DNA of 64,000 bases from Rhizobium vallis (GCF_003985155.1 NZ_ML133686.1:94001-158000), one strand, 5' to 3'; positions 36,539-45,835 are shown, numbered from the stretch's first letter. The notes: generated by a model from the sequence alone, not told the origin. A program made the numbers and translations.

Positions 36539-38068
36539 TCACTCGTCCCACGAAACCCCAGACAGCACATTGGAAGGAATCGGCTCGTTCTCCCATAACC
36601 CCTTGAGGTGTCGGTCCCAGACGCCGAGTTTCGGCATGACGAAGAGGTAGAGCGCTGGCACGTCCTCGGCGAGGATCTTCTGTGCTTCGCCGTAGATCGC
36701 ATTCTGTTGCGCAGGGTTGGTCGTCTCCTGGACCTTTTTCATCAGCGCATTGAAAACAGGATTCTTGTAATTGAAATAATAGGGGTCCCGCGAATAGATA
36801 TCGATGTCGAGCGGTTCGGCATGGGCGACGATCGTCATGTCGAAGTTGCGGTCCTTCATGACGTCCTGGACCCATTTCGCTGGAAATTCCGTCGGCTCGA
36901 TATTCATCGTCACGCCGATCTCGGCAAACATCGCCTGCATCACTTCGGCGCTGCGCGGCGCATAAGCCATCTGCGGCGATTTGATCGTGAAGGTGAAGCC
37001 GTTGGGATAGCCGGCTTCAGTGAGCAGCGCCTTCGCTTTCTCGACATCGTAGGGAAGCACGCCGGTCATATCCTGGTAGCCCGGATCGTTCGGCGTGTAG
37101 TGGCTGCCGATCACCGTGCCGAGGCCGGACCATGCGCCGTCGATCACCGTCTTGCGGTCGATCGCCATCATCAGCGCCTGGCGGACACGCTGGTCGTCGA
37201 AAGGCTTCTTGGCATTGTTCATGCCGGCAACGACCTTGAGCTCGGTATTGCCGACCTTGGTGATGAGCCGTGCATCGCCGTCGAAGGAACTCATCAGTTC
37301 GGGTGCCGCAAATTCCGGGAAGGCATCGAGATCGCCGGACTTCAACGCTGCTGCCTGCGCCTGCGGATCGGCAATGAAGCGGAAGGTCACCTTATCGAGC
37401 TTGGCGGCCGCATCCTTGTTCCAGTAATCGGCGTTTCTAGCGAGTTCGACCTTGTCGCCCTTCGCCCAGCCGGCGAATTTGAACGGACCGGTGCCCACGG
37501 GCGTCACCTTGTCGTCGGCAACTGTCTTCGGCCCAACCATCACCGAGGCCGGCCAGCCGAGCCAGTAGATCAGACTGCCGGTCGGTGCCGAGAGATGCAG
37601 CACCAGCGTTTGGGCGTCGGGTGTATCGACCGAGGCGATCGAAGCGAAGAAGCGTTTCTGCGGATTGACCGAATCCGGTCCGCGGGCACGGTCGAGCGAA
37701 AATTTGGCGGCGGCGGCATCGAAGACTTCGCCGTCATGGAATTTGACGCCGGTCTGCAGCTTGAACGTATAGGTCAGGCCATCGGGAGAAATCTCCCAGC
37801 TTTTCGCCAGCTGCGGCTGGACCTTGCCGGTTTGATCGATGGTTACCAGCCCCTCGAAGACGTTCTGCCAGGTGACTTGGCCGATCGCCACCGGTGCGGC
37901 GATCGTCGGGTCGAGGCCGGTCGGCTCGACGCTCATGCCAAGATTGAGGCTGGTCTTCGCCGCCTCGGATGGCGTCATCCCCGCCATCAGGAAGCCGGTC
38001 GAAAGCGCTGCCCCAAGGGAAAGTTGCCGGATGAAACGCGCCGAAGGCAGAAGTGAAACCTTGATCAT
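36539..38068 (-). CDS. Dipeptide/oligopeptide-type ABC substrate-binding protein
   Basis: 509 residues, SBP_bac_5 family. ATG 38068 is chosen over the adjacent ATG 38071 for spacing to AGAGG. A signal peptide (QLSLGAALSTGFLMAGM...SEAA) precedes the binding domains, with GMSVEPTGLDPTIAAP and the LAKSWEISPDGLTYTFKLQ segment typical of DppA/OppA. It should bind peptides or related compounds in the periplasm and deliver them to the two permeases. The LysR gene lies upstream on the same strand. Confidence 0.92.
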   Translation of the reverse strand: MIKVSLLPSARFIRQLSLGAALSTGFLMAGMTPSEAAKTSLNLGMSVEPTGLDPTIAAPVAIGQVTWQNVFEGLVTIDQTGKVQPQLAKSWEISPDGLTYTFKLQTGVKFHDGEVFDAAAAKFSLDRARGPDSVNPQKRFFASIASVDTPDAQTLVLHLSAPTGSLIYWLGWPASVMVGPKTVADDKVTPVGTGPFKFAGWAKGDKVELARNADYWNKDAAAKLDKVTFRFIADPQAQAAALKSGDLDAFPEFAAPELMSSFDGDARLITKVGNTELKVVAGMNNAKKPFDDQRVRQALMMAIDRKTVIDGAWSGLGTVIGSHYTPNDPGYQDMTGVLPYDVEKAKALLTEAGYPNGFTFTIKSPQMAYAPRSAEVMQAMFAEIGVTMNIEPTEFPAKWVQDVMKDRNFDMTIVAHAEPLDIDIYSRDPYYFNYKNPVFNALMKKVQETTNPAQQNAIYGEAQKILAEDVPALYLFVMPKLGVWDRHLKGLWENEPIPSNVLSGVSWDE

Positions 38069-38216
38069 CATGTCCTCTGCCCGGTCGCGCTCGGTGGCGA
38101 AGGCCCTTTGCGGAAAAAGCGGCGCTATCTCAGTGTACACATATTCGCGATTTTATGCGCTCAGTGTAGCCGAAAAAGCTACACATCAAATTCACGGACA
38201 ATGCAAGCCGTAAGCC

Positions 38217-39137
38217 TCAGTCTTTCGTGTCGGCCCGGCGGTTCGTGCTGTCGTGCATGAACGTCTCGATGAAGTCGATCAGCTTCGTCGCGGCGAAGGA
38301 CAGCTGCCGGTCCGGTGCGACGCAGAGGTCGACATGGGTGCGTATGCCTTTCCTGCCGGCGAGCGGAATGGCCCTGAGCTGACCCGCTTCGATTTCGCGC
38401 CGGACGGTCAGTGCCGGCAGCAAGGTAACTGCTGCGCCGCCGAGCACGAGTTCCTTCAGCATCTCCAGCGAACTCGTGACGAAGACAGGATCGAGGCTTA
38501 GCCCCTCCTTCGCAATCAGCGCGTCGAAGGCCTGACGAAAGCCGAAGGATTGTTCCGGCAGCGCCAGTGCGTAGTCGGCGAGCTTTCGGAGGGGTATTTC
38601 GGCAAGTGTCGCCGCCGGATGCTGCGGCGTGACGATGAGATCATAGGCGATCTCGGAGCGCAGCCGGACCTTGGTGCCGGAGATGGCAGGCGCAAACAGC
38701 GTCACCGCGATATCCGCCTCGGCGCTGCTGACGGCATCAACCGCCTGTCGCGCGCTGGCGATCGTCACGGTAAAGCGCAGTTTCGGATATTTCAGGCTGA
38801 ATTCCGCAAGTGCCGGCGCCAGCAGATTGGTGACGGTAGCGCCATTGGCATAGATGCTGACATGGCCGCGCTCCAGGCCCTTCAGGTCTTCGATCAGCTG
38901 CTGCACATGATCGAGTTCGCGCAGCGTCCGGCCGGCACGAGCGGCGAGCAGTTCGCCCGCCGCCGTCAGCTTGACGCCGCGGGCGCTGCGTTCGACGAGC
39001 GGCGCGCCGAAATGATCTTCGAGGTTCTCGATCTGCCGGCTGATCGCCGTCGGCGCGACATTGAGGTTCTCGGCAGCCTGGCGCATCGAATTGGTCCTGA
39101 CCAGCTCGTCGAAATACATCAGCGCCCGGATCTGCAT
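38217..39137 (-). CDS. LysR-family transcriptional regulator
   Basis: 306 residues. Winged helix at the N-terminus (MRQAAENLNVAPTAISRQIENLEDHFG, with ISRQI in the recognition helix) and a LysR substrate domain (about 90-295). It is encoded just upstream of, and on the same strand as, the peptide importer genes, and next to the P1 peptidase, so it likely controls one or both. The inducer is unknown. Confidence 0.92.
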   Translation of the reverse strand: MQIRALMYFDELVRTNSMRQAAENLNVAPTAISRQIENLEDHFGAPLVERSARGVKLTAAGELLAARAGRTLRELDHVQQLIEDLKGLERGHVSIYANGATVTNLLAPALAEFSLKYPKLRFTVTIASARQAVDAVSSAEADIAVTLFAPAISGTKVRLRSEIAYDLIVTPQHPAATLAEIPLRKLADYALALPEQSFGFRQAFDALIAKEGLSLDPVFVTSSLEMLKELVLGGAAVTLLPALTVRREIEAGQLRAIPLAGRKGIRTHVDLCVAPDRQLSFAATKLIDFIETFMHDSTNRRADTKD

Positions 39138-39188
39138 TCACGTCTCTCCGCCATTCGGCATATTCGATCTGTCCGGGTCCGACCTTAT

Positions 39189-40013
39189 TCAATCAGCCGT
39201 GTTCGGGTAGCGGTCACGCCATGCCTTCTGCGCGCCTTCGACCGGAAGGGCGGTTGCCTCATAGACCCCGCGGGCGATCGCCCGTGCCATGACGATGGTG
39301 GCGAGGTGGCAAAGCTCCATCAGGCTCGCCATGTCGTCTCTTGGATGCCTGGTCGTCGACGCGGCAAAGACGGTGTCGCCATCGAGCGGCAGGTGCGCCG
39401 GCAACAGCGCCCGGGCGAGGCCGTCATGGCCGGCAAGCGAAAGCCGATGCGCTTCGGCCTTCGTCAACTGCGCGTCGGTCACGACAGCGCCGATCGTCGT
39501 CGCAGGTCCGCTCATTCCCTTCAGCCGCATCCCGTGATCAGCCGCCGCAGGCATGCCGAGCCCGCCGAATTCGCCGTCTTTTTCGAAGGGGGCTGCCCAG
39601 AAATGCGGTCCTTCGCCGATCGTCGCCGAGCCGAGCGCATTGACCGCGACGATGGCCGCGACGCGATGCCCGGCGCTGCTGACGGCACTCGCCGAGCCGA
39701 GGCCGCCCTTGAAAGTAGCGGTCGTCGCCCCGGCGCCGGCGCCGACTGTGCCGAGCGCGAATGCGCCCTTGGCGGCGGCCTTCACCGCGGCATAACCCAG
39801 GTCACGATAGGGCGAGTGAAGCCCCCAATCCTTGTCGCCGCCGTTCAGGAGATCCATCAGGATCGCTTGCGGCACGATCGGGACCTTGACCGCTCCAACC
39901 GCAAAGCCGCGGCCGAGTTCGCGCAGGCCCGCCTGCACGCCGCCTGCGGCGTCGAGCCCGAAGGCGGAGCCGCCCGAGAGCACGAAGGCATCGACTGTAT
40001 TGACGGTCATCAT
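39189..40013 (-). CDS. P1-family (DmpA-like, S58) peptidase, N-terminally short
   Basis: 274 residues from ATG 40013. The body is a clear P1 peptidase: VDAFVLSGGSAFGLDAAGGV at the start, VGAGAGATTATFKGGLGSAS with the self-cleavage/nucleophile site, and VVTDAQLTKAEAHRLSLAGHDG. The family normally begins 50-60 residues earlier with a segment near the motif ITDVxGxxVG; upstream in-frame codons do not encode it and run into the divergent cyclase gene. Either the gene is truncated or its N-terminus was lost. These enzymes are N-terminal nucleophile aminopeptidases. Confidence 0.75.
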   Translation of the reverse strand: MMTVNTVDAFVLSGGSAFGLDAAGGVQAGLRELGRGFAVGAVKVPIVPQAILMDLLNGGDKDWGLHSPYRDLGYAAVKAAAKGAFALGTVGAGAGATTATFKGGLGSASAVSSAGHRVAAIVAVNALGSATIGEGPHFWAAPFEKDGEFGGLGMPAAADHGMRLKGMSGPATTIGAVVTDAQLTKAEAHRLSLAGHDGLARALLPAHLPLDGDTVFAASTTRHPRDDMASLMELCHLATIVMARAIARGVYEATALPVEGAQKAWRDRYPNTAD

Positions 40014-40057
40014 GCCCTCATTCGCCTGGGAGTAGTATCGCGAGGCGAAGCAGGCTA

Positions 40058-41344
40058 ATGAGTGGCATGCGCGGCATGGCTTTTTCAGCGCCTGTCCTGC
40101 GGTTCCCGGTGCCGGGCCTCGATCGTGAAAACGGCTTCTCCGGCTCTCGGCCCGATGCGGAGGTTTTAGAAATTAACGATCATATCAACTGGCTTATAGA
40201 GCAGGGAATCACCAGCGAGCATATTGGCGACCTCGTGGCCGGCCTATGCGAACGGCTGATCGCCGAGGGATTTCCGATCTGGCGGGCAAGCATCCGAATG
40301 CCGTCCATCCATCCCATGTATCGCGGTATCGCGGCCAATTTCATCAGGGGCGGCGTCACGACCATCGAAATTGCCGAACACGGCATTGCGAGCGAGCGGA
40401 TCTTCGAGGAGACGCCGATATTCTATCTTTTGAACCGCGGCGAAAGACGAGGGCGATGGAGCCTGGAGAGAGGCGAGGGTCTCGACTATAGCGAGCTCCG
40501 CGAATTCGCGCTCGCCGGGGGCACGGATCATGTGATCAGCCTTTTCGAATTCCCGAAAGAGGTTGCGCTGCGCGGGCTCGGTTTTTCGCTGACCAGCGAC
40601 GTGCCCGGCGGATTTTCCGATGAACAACTGGCTGCTATCGAAGAGCTTTTCCCGGCGCTGGGGCTTGCGGCCTACCGCGTGGCGGCATCAAAGACCGCGA
40701 CCGATATCCTTGCCGTCTATACGGGCGCCAGGACGAGCGCGCGTATCCTGGCCGGCGAGACCCAGCGGGGGACGGGCGGCTCCATCAATGCCGCGATCCT
40801 GCTGGCGGACCTCAGGAATTTCACGGCTCTGACCGAGGTCTATCAGCCCGAAGAGATCGTCGGTTTTCTGAACGAGCATTTCGAGCTGATCGACCGGCAT
40901 GTCGAAGAAAATTCCGGCGAGATCCTGAAGTTCATGGGCGACAGCGTGCTGGCGATCTTCCCGACGGACGCGGACGATCCGCAGTAGGCCTGCCGGGCGG
41001 CACTCGCTTCGGCAAAGAGCCTGCTGAAAGCAAACGAGGCGCTCAATCGCGAACGGACGGGCAATGGCGGCCCCGATATCGGTGTCGACGTCGTGCTGCA
41101 TCTCGGCGAGGTTTTCTACGGAAATGTGGGCGCCCATGGCAGGCTCGATTTCACGGTGATCGGCAGGGCGGTCAACGAGGCCTCGCGGCTTGAAAAGCTC
41201 TGCGGCACGCTCGATCAACCTCTGTTGATGTCGGAGAGCTTCGCGACGACCTGCGCTGCGCCTTGCGAATATCTCGGATCGTTCGAACTGCGCGGGGTTT
41301 CGAAGCGGGCTGATGTCTTCAGGCTCGCCGATGCTGCTGAATAA
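40058..41344 (+). pseudogene. Adenylate cyclase class III gene interrupted by an in-frame amber codon
   Basis: One frame, broken by TAG at 40985-40987. Upstream part: 309 residues with a GAF-like N-terminal region and the first half of a class III cyclase domain (NAAILLADLRNFTALTEVYQ with the first metal Asp, then FMGDSVLAIFP with the second). After the stop the same frame continues through ACRAALASAK, DVVLHLGEVFYGNVG and FTVIGRAVNEASRLEKLC to a stop at 41344, completing the domain. So a single nonsense change splits an otherwise intact gene of 428 codons. It could be dead, read through, or a base-call error. Confidence 0.85.
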
Positions 41345-41365
41345 CTGCAGTGCTGAAGCGTCCGC

Positions 41366-43156
41366 TCAGATCTCGCCTGATACTTCGCGGCGGCGGCGGT
41401 CGAGCTCTTCGCTGTAGCGGCGCAGCGTATGGCTTTCGCTGAGCTGGCCGACCACCTTGCGTTCGATCAGGTTGTTGACGACGGCGAGCGCTTCGCTTTC
41501 GCTCTTGTCGAAGATCGCCGCCGCCTGCCTCGCATTCATCTGCGGCTGCAGGAAGTCGTTGCGGTAACGGACGAAATCGGCAAGCGCCTTGCCTTCGTCC
41601 TGGGCGTCGGTCGGATTGGCGTAAATCTCAGGCACCAGCACGAGGCCGGCATATTTTTCGCTCTCCTCGACGAGGATGACCCGCTGGGTCGAACCGATCG
41701 GGAAGGCCTTCTTGAACTCTTCCAGCGAGATGCCTGATTTGGCCGTCTTGACGTCTGATCGCATCAGCTTGTCCACCGTCAGGTTGCGGATCCAGCCGAC
41801 GTCGTGGGCGCTGCGGATGCTTTCACCGCGGAGGTGAAAGCGCCATGTGGCGAAGGAGTAGCCGAAGGTCGAGCGCACGACCAGCGAGGAGGTAATGACG
41901 GCGGCGAGCACCAGCGCGGTGATCGGGAAGTCGCCGGTGATTTCGAGCGCGAGAAAGGTCATCGTCAGTGGTCCGCCGATGACGGCGACGGCAAGCGAGC
42001 TCATGCCGACCACGGCATAGATGGCGGGCGTCAGGGTCGTCGCGGCGAAATAGGGGCCGCAATATGCAAAGAGCTTGCCGAGCAGTGCGCCCATGAACAG
42101 GGAGGCGAAGAACAGGCCGCCCCTGAAGCCGGAGCCGATCGAAATCGCCGAGGCGAGCGATTTCAACAGGAAGAGGCCGATCAGCGCCGGGATCGCGACA
42201 TCGCGCGACAGGTTGAGATGCAGCGCGCCGTGGCCGGCCGAAAGCACCTGCGGCGAGATCATCGCCAGAAGGCCTACGATGATGCCGCCCAGCGCCGGAC
42301 GGAAGGCCGGAGCGATCGAACTCTTGCGCGCCACCTCCTCGATGAAGGCGACGCCCTGCATGATGAGGATGCCGACGCCGGCGCAGAAGACGCCGAGCAG
42401 CAGTGCGGGCACATAGTCGGCCGGCACGACCGAGCCGAAGCTGCCGATATCGATGGTGAAATCGCCTTCTGCGAGCAACCTTGCGACGAGTGTCGAAACG
42501 ATGGCGGAAGTGACGACCGGCGTCAGCGACACGATCGTATAAGTGCCGATAATCAGCTCGAAGGCATAGAAGGCGCCGGTCAGCGGCGCGTTGAAGGCGG
42601 CGGCGATGGCGCCCGCTGCACCGCAGCCGACAAGAATGCGCAGGTCCGAGCGGCGAAGCTGCAGCTTCAGCCCGAATTTCGAGGCGATGCCGGCGGCAAG
42701 CTGGGTATAACCTGCTTCTAGGCCGACCGAGGCGCCGAAACCGTTGGAGATCAGGTTCTGCACGGCGACGATGATGCTGTCGGTCAGCGACAGGCGGCCG
42801 CCATGCAGCGCATTGGCCTCGATCGGGTCGACCATCGGCTTCTTGCGCCGTTTCGACAGCACGAACAGCAGGAGGCCGAGCAGCGCGCCTCCGATGACCG
42901 GAGCGGTCAGCAGCAGCAGCTTGTCGTCGATGTCAGACGAGCTCAGCCTTTCGCTGTCTGCGATGCCGAAGATCATCTGGTGCAATTCATTCGAGACGAA
43001 ACTCATGCCGGTGACGGCAAGTCCCGAGGCGATGCCGACGACGGCGCCCGCTAGCGACAAGCCGATTTCGCTGCGTCGCGTCAGGACGCGCAGCCGGCCG
43101 GGGTCGAGGAAAACACGCAGCGCGCGGAAACGGCGCCGATCCAATTTCATAAGCAT
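41366..43156 (-). CDS. CLC-family chloride channel/transporter with CBS domains
   Basis: 596 residues. A CLC membrane domain (about 25-455) has GLEAGYTQLAAGIASK (the GxExP-like region, with Glu), PLTGAFYAFELIIGTY, and SGFRGGLFFASLFMGALLGK (the GxFxP region, here without Pro). It is followed by a C-terminal region with two CBS-like parts (about 460-590) that may bind nucleotides. CLC proteins move chloride across the inner membrane as channels or Cl-/H+ exchangers. It converges with the broken cyclase gene. Confidence 0.9.
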   Translation of the reverse strand: MLMKLDRRRFRALRVFLDPGRLRVLTRRSEIGLSLAGAVVGIASGLAVTGMSFVSNELHQMIFGIADSERLSSSDIDDKLLLLTAPVIGGALLGLLLFVLSKRRKKPMVDPIEANALHGGRLSLTDSIIVAVQNLISNGFGASVGLEAGYTQLAAGIASKFGLKLQLRRSDLRILVGCGAAGAIAAAFNAPLTGAFYAFELIIGTYTIVSLTPVVTSAIVSTLVARLLAEGDFTIDIGSFGSVVPADYVPALLLGVFCAGVGILIMQGVAFIEEVARKSSIAPAFRPALGGIIVGLLAMISPQVLSAGHGALHLNLSRDVAIPALIGLFLLKSLASAISIGSGFRGGLFFASLFMGALLGKLFAYCGPYFAATTLTPAIYAVVGMSSLAVAVIGGPLTMTFLALEITGDFPITALVLAAVITSSLVVRSTFGYSFATWRFHLRGESIRSAHDVGWIRNLTVDKLMRSDVKTAKSGISLEEFKKAFPIGSTQRVILVEESEKYAGLVLVPEIYANPTDAQDEGKALADFVRYRNDFLQPQMNARQAAAIFDKSESEALAVVNNLIERKVVGQLSESHTLRRYSEELDRRRREVSGEI

Positions 43157-43384
43157 GGCTAGACAACTAGGCAGGGAGAGGCCCGGTCAAGGGCGAAGGC
43201 GCAGTCCGCATGCGACGCAATTGCGGCGAAAAGCCGGCGAGGGCGATAAATATTTATGACGTAAGTCTCTGATAAATGACGATAATTTAGGTAGAGTAAG
43301 TCGTGTTGGCGCAAGCCCGTCGGCCGGGCGGCCATCCCGCGGTCGCCAAGGCAGGTTGACTTCACCCCTGAGCTTGCCTAACCA

Positions 43385-43433
43385 TCCCAGGCATAACGGA
43401 TGGTCGGCTGACCATCCTGACATAACGGATGGT
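43385..43433 (+). repeat. Duplicated hairpin directly before the cobalamin riboswitch
   Basis: The unit ACCATCC, 3-4 bases, CATAACGGATGGT occurs twice in a row; the CATAACGGATGGT copies are at 43392-43404 and 43421-43433. Each unit can form a hairpin (ACCATCC with GGATGGT). The second GGATGG overlaps the probable 5' strand of riboswitch stem P1. Confidence 0.6.
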
Positions 43434-43790
43434 TCCGGATCGGCGTTACGCTTTCCGGATGAAAAGGGAATGTGACGAGGCGGACCCAAGCCGGGCGCCT
43501 TCATCACAGCCGACCCCGCGACTGTAGAGCGGTCAGGGTCTTCCATCCGGCATCGAGCCCCTTTTGTCCGCATGCAATGGTGCAGGCGGGCGGTATGGGC
43601 GATATGCCGGAAAAGCCACTGGAAGTGCATGGTGATCAACCGGGGTCGGACGCCTCTAAATCTACGAATCGTCCACCTTTTCACTGATGCAGCCGGGAAG
43701 GCGAGGCAGATCCGCCGGCACGATCAGGGCGACCGGTTTCCGGTCCGCCCCGATCGTGCCGATACCCGCGAGCCAGGAGACCTGCCATCC
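43429..43790 (+). promoter_or_regulatory. Cobalamin (AdoCbl) riboswitch
   Basis: Conserved blocks appear in order: GATGAAAAGGGAATG (about 43458), CCCCGCGACTGTAGAGCGG (about 43515), GCCACTGG (43615-43622), GGGAAGGC (43695-43702), and the B12 box GAGCCAGGAGACCTGCC (43770-43786). The outer stem P1 can pair GGATGG (43429-43434) with CCATCC (43785-43790). The peripheral arm between 43535 and 43615 is long. It precedes the cobP-cobW-cobN-cobO genes, which it should repress when adenosylcobalamin is plentiful. Confidence 0.92.
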
Positions 43791-43891
43791 CGTGCCGGGC
43801 GAAAAGCCCAACCCTGGGCAAGAGGCCCGCTGCCAGCACGGAGGTTGTTTTGGCTGAACGATTGAATTCGGCGCTGCCTTCGGTGGTGCGG

Positions 43892-44234
43892 CTTGCTCCA
43901 TCTTCTCCCCAATGGGGGTCCGAAGGACGGGTTGAGACCCTGGGCTCAACCCTAGTCAGTGGTCCGAAGGATCAGATGAGGGCGGCGGCACGGCACGCCC
44001 TTCATTGTTGCGCATCGCTTGCGCTCAGCGCATTCGCGGCTTGGCCGCTCACCCCCTCAACCGCCTGCCGGCACCTTCTCCCCGCTGAGGAGAAGAGAAT
44101 CGTTGCAGCGCCTCGCTTCTTGTCATTCCGCAGAGGTTGGAGGGACGGTTTTAGGCCGCGTCTTGCTCCCTCTTCTCCCCAGCGGGGAGAAGGTGGCCCG
44201 AAGGGTCGGATGAGGGGGGCGGCACGGCGTGCCC
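43892..44234 (+). repeat. Cluster of palindromic repeats in the cob leader
   Basis: Copies of one family between the riboswitch and cobP. Copy 1 (about 43892-44000) and copy 3 (about 44163-44234) both start cttgctcc then tcttctcccc and end near gatgaggg, cggcggcacggc. Copy 2 (about 44045-44095) has accttctccccgctgaggagaag. The core is CTTCTCCCC nnn GGGGAGAAG. The same family is inserted within cobN. A frame on the + strand from 43850 spans this DNA but is judged to be repeat-derived. Confidence 0.75.
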
Positions 44235-44259
44235 TATCTTATCAAAGGACCGTTTGCGC

Positions 44260-44784
44260 ATGACGGCCTCCCCAACCAGCGCTGTCTTCATCCTCGGCGG
44301 CGCCCGCTCCGGCAAATCCCGGTTTGCCGAAAACCTCATCACTGCGACCGGCCTCGAGCGTCATTACATCGCCACCGGCCAGGCTTGGGACGATGAGATG
44401 CAGGCGCGCATCGATCAGCACAAGGCTGATCGCGGTCCCTCCTGGAGCACGCATGAAGAGCCGCTCGATCTTGCCGAACGCCTTGCCGCCATCGATGGCG
44501 AGGGTAGGGCGATCCTGGTCGACTGCCTGACGCTCTGGCTTACCAATCTGATGATGGAGGGGCGCGATATCGTTGCCCAGTCGGTTGCACTCGCGACCTG
44601 GCTGCCGCAGGCGAAAGCGCAGCTCGTTATCGTTTCCAATGAAGTCGGCCTGGGCATTGTCCCTGAGAACCGCATGGCACGGGAGTTTCGCGACCATGCC
44701 GGCCGGCTGCACCAGATGATCGCGGCGAAGGCCGGCGAAGTCTATTTTATCGCGGCAGGCCTGCCGCTGAAAATGAAGGGTTAG
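44260..44784 (+). CDS. cobP: Adenosylcobinamide kinase / guanylyltransferase
   Basis: 174 residues (CobP, CobU in enterics). It phosphorylates adenosylcobinamide and then forms adenosyl-GDP-cobinamide. P-loop [15 protein letters not shown] (about residues 10-24), and the guanylyl-accepting His region in [28 protein letters not shown] and [12 protein letters not shown] are family signatures. AAAGGA lies about 10 bases before the ATG. First gene of the riboswitch-controlled operon. Confidence 0.93.
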   Translation: MTASPTSAVFILGGARSGKSRFAENLITATGLERHYIATGQAWDDEMQARIDQHKADRGPSWSTHEEPLDLAERLAAIDGEGRAILVDCLTLWLTNLMMEGRDIVAQSVALATWLPQAKAQLVIVSNEVGLGIVPENRMAREFRDHAGRLHQMIAAKAGEVYFIAAGLPLKMKG

Positions 44785-44788
44785 TTCC

Positions 44789-45835
44789 ATGCAGCAGAAA
44801 ATTCCCGCAACCGTCATCACCGGCTTCCTCGGCGCGGGCAAGACGACGATGATCCGCAACCTGCTCACCAATGCCGGCGGCAAGAAGATCGCGCTCATCA
44901 TCAACGAGTTCGGCGATCTCGGCGTCGATGGCGACGTGCTGAAGGGCTGCGGCGCGGAGAACTGCACCGAGGACGACATCATCGAGCTCACCAATGGCTG
45001 TATCTGCTGCACCGTCGCCGACGATTTCATTCCGACCATGACCAAGCTGCTGGAGCGCGAGCAGCGCCTGGACCATATCGTCATCGAAACCTCCGGCCTT
45101 GCCCTGCCGCAGCCGCTGGTCGCCGCCTTCAACTGGCCTGATATCAGAAGCGAAGTCACCGTTGACGGCGTCATCACCGTCGTCGATAGCGCCGCCGTTG
45201 CCGCCGGGCGTTTTGCCGACGACCACGATGCCGTCGATGCGCGGCGCGCCGAGGATGAATCGCTCGATCATGAAAGCCCGATCGAGGAACTGTTCGAGGA
45301 TCAATTGACCTGCGCCGATCTGATCGTGCTCAACAAGACCGATCTGATCGACGCCGACGGTCTCGGCCGGGTGAAGAGCGAAGTGGCTTCTCGCATCGCC
45401 CGCAAGCCCGTGATGATCGAGGCGAGGAATGGCGAGGTGCCGGCAAGCGTGCTGCTCGGCCTCGGTATCGGCACGGAAGACGATATCGTCAACCGCAAGT
45501 CCCATCACGAGCTGGAGCATGAAGAGGGTGCGCCGCATGATCACGACGAATTCGACAGTTTCGTCGTCGAGCTTGGCGCCATCGCCGATACATCAGGTTT
45601 CGTCGAGAAGCTGAAGGGCATCATCGCCGAGCATGACGTGCTGCGCTTGAAGGGTTTCATCGATGTCTCGGGCAAGCCGATGCGCCTGCAGCTGCAGGCC
45701 GTGGGTGCCCGCATCGACCAGTATTTCGACCGGGCCTGGGCGCCTGATGAAGCTCGTAGCACGCGCCTTGTCGTCATCGGCCTGCATGAGATGGATCAGG
45801 ACGCGGTGCGCAAGGCGATCGAAGCGCTCGTCTGA
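44789..45835 (+). CDS. cobW: Cobalamin biosynthesis GTPase CobW
   Basis: 348 residues of the COG0523 (G3E) GTPase family. P-loop GFLGAGKTTMIRNLL (about residues 11-25), metal motif CICCT (within NGCICCTVADDF), TSGLALPQPL, and NKTD (LNKTDLID). A His/Glu/Asp-rich stretch (HHELEHEEGAPHDHDEFD, near residue 235) precedes the C-terminal CobW domain. It is thought to deliver cobalt to the CobN chelatase. 4 bases after cobP. Confidence 0.95.
   Translation: MQQKIPATVITGFLGAGKTTMIRNLLTNAGGKKIALIINEFGDLGVDGDVLKGCGAENCTEDDIIELTNGCICCTVADDFIPTMTKLLEREQRLDHIVIETSGLALPQPLVAAFNWPDIRSEVTVDGVITVVDSAAVAAGRFADDHDAVDARRAEDESLDHESPIEELFEDQLTCADLIVLNKTDLIDADGLGRVKSEVASRIARKPVMIEARNGEVPASVLLGLGIGTEDDIVNRKSHHELEHEEGAPHDHDEFDSFVVELGAIADTSGFVEKLKGIIAEHDVLRLKGFIDVSGKPMRLQLQAVGARIDQYFDRAWAPDEARSTRLVVIGLHEMDQDAVRKAIEALV

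Noticed and set aside
36608..38056. 482-codon + strand frame opposite the peptide-binding protein gene
   Set aside because: The minus strand encodes a full SBP_bac_5 protein with signal peptide. The antisense frame is rich in Arg, His and Gly, typical of GC-rich shadows.
38550..40058. 502-codon + strand frame across the LysR and P1 peptidase genes
   Set aside because: It spans two recognised minus-strand genes and has no family features.
43850..44263. A + strand frame of 137 codons from a TTG between the riboswitch and cobP
   Set aside because: It is made almost wholly of the palindromic repeat family, has low-complexity Arg/Pro/Ser content, and resembles no protein family; the open frame is a by-product of the repeats.
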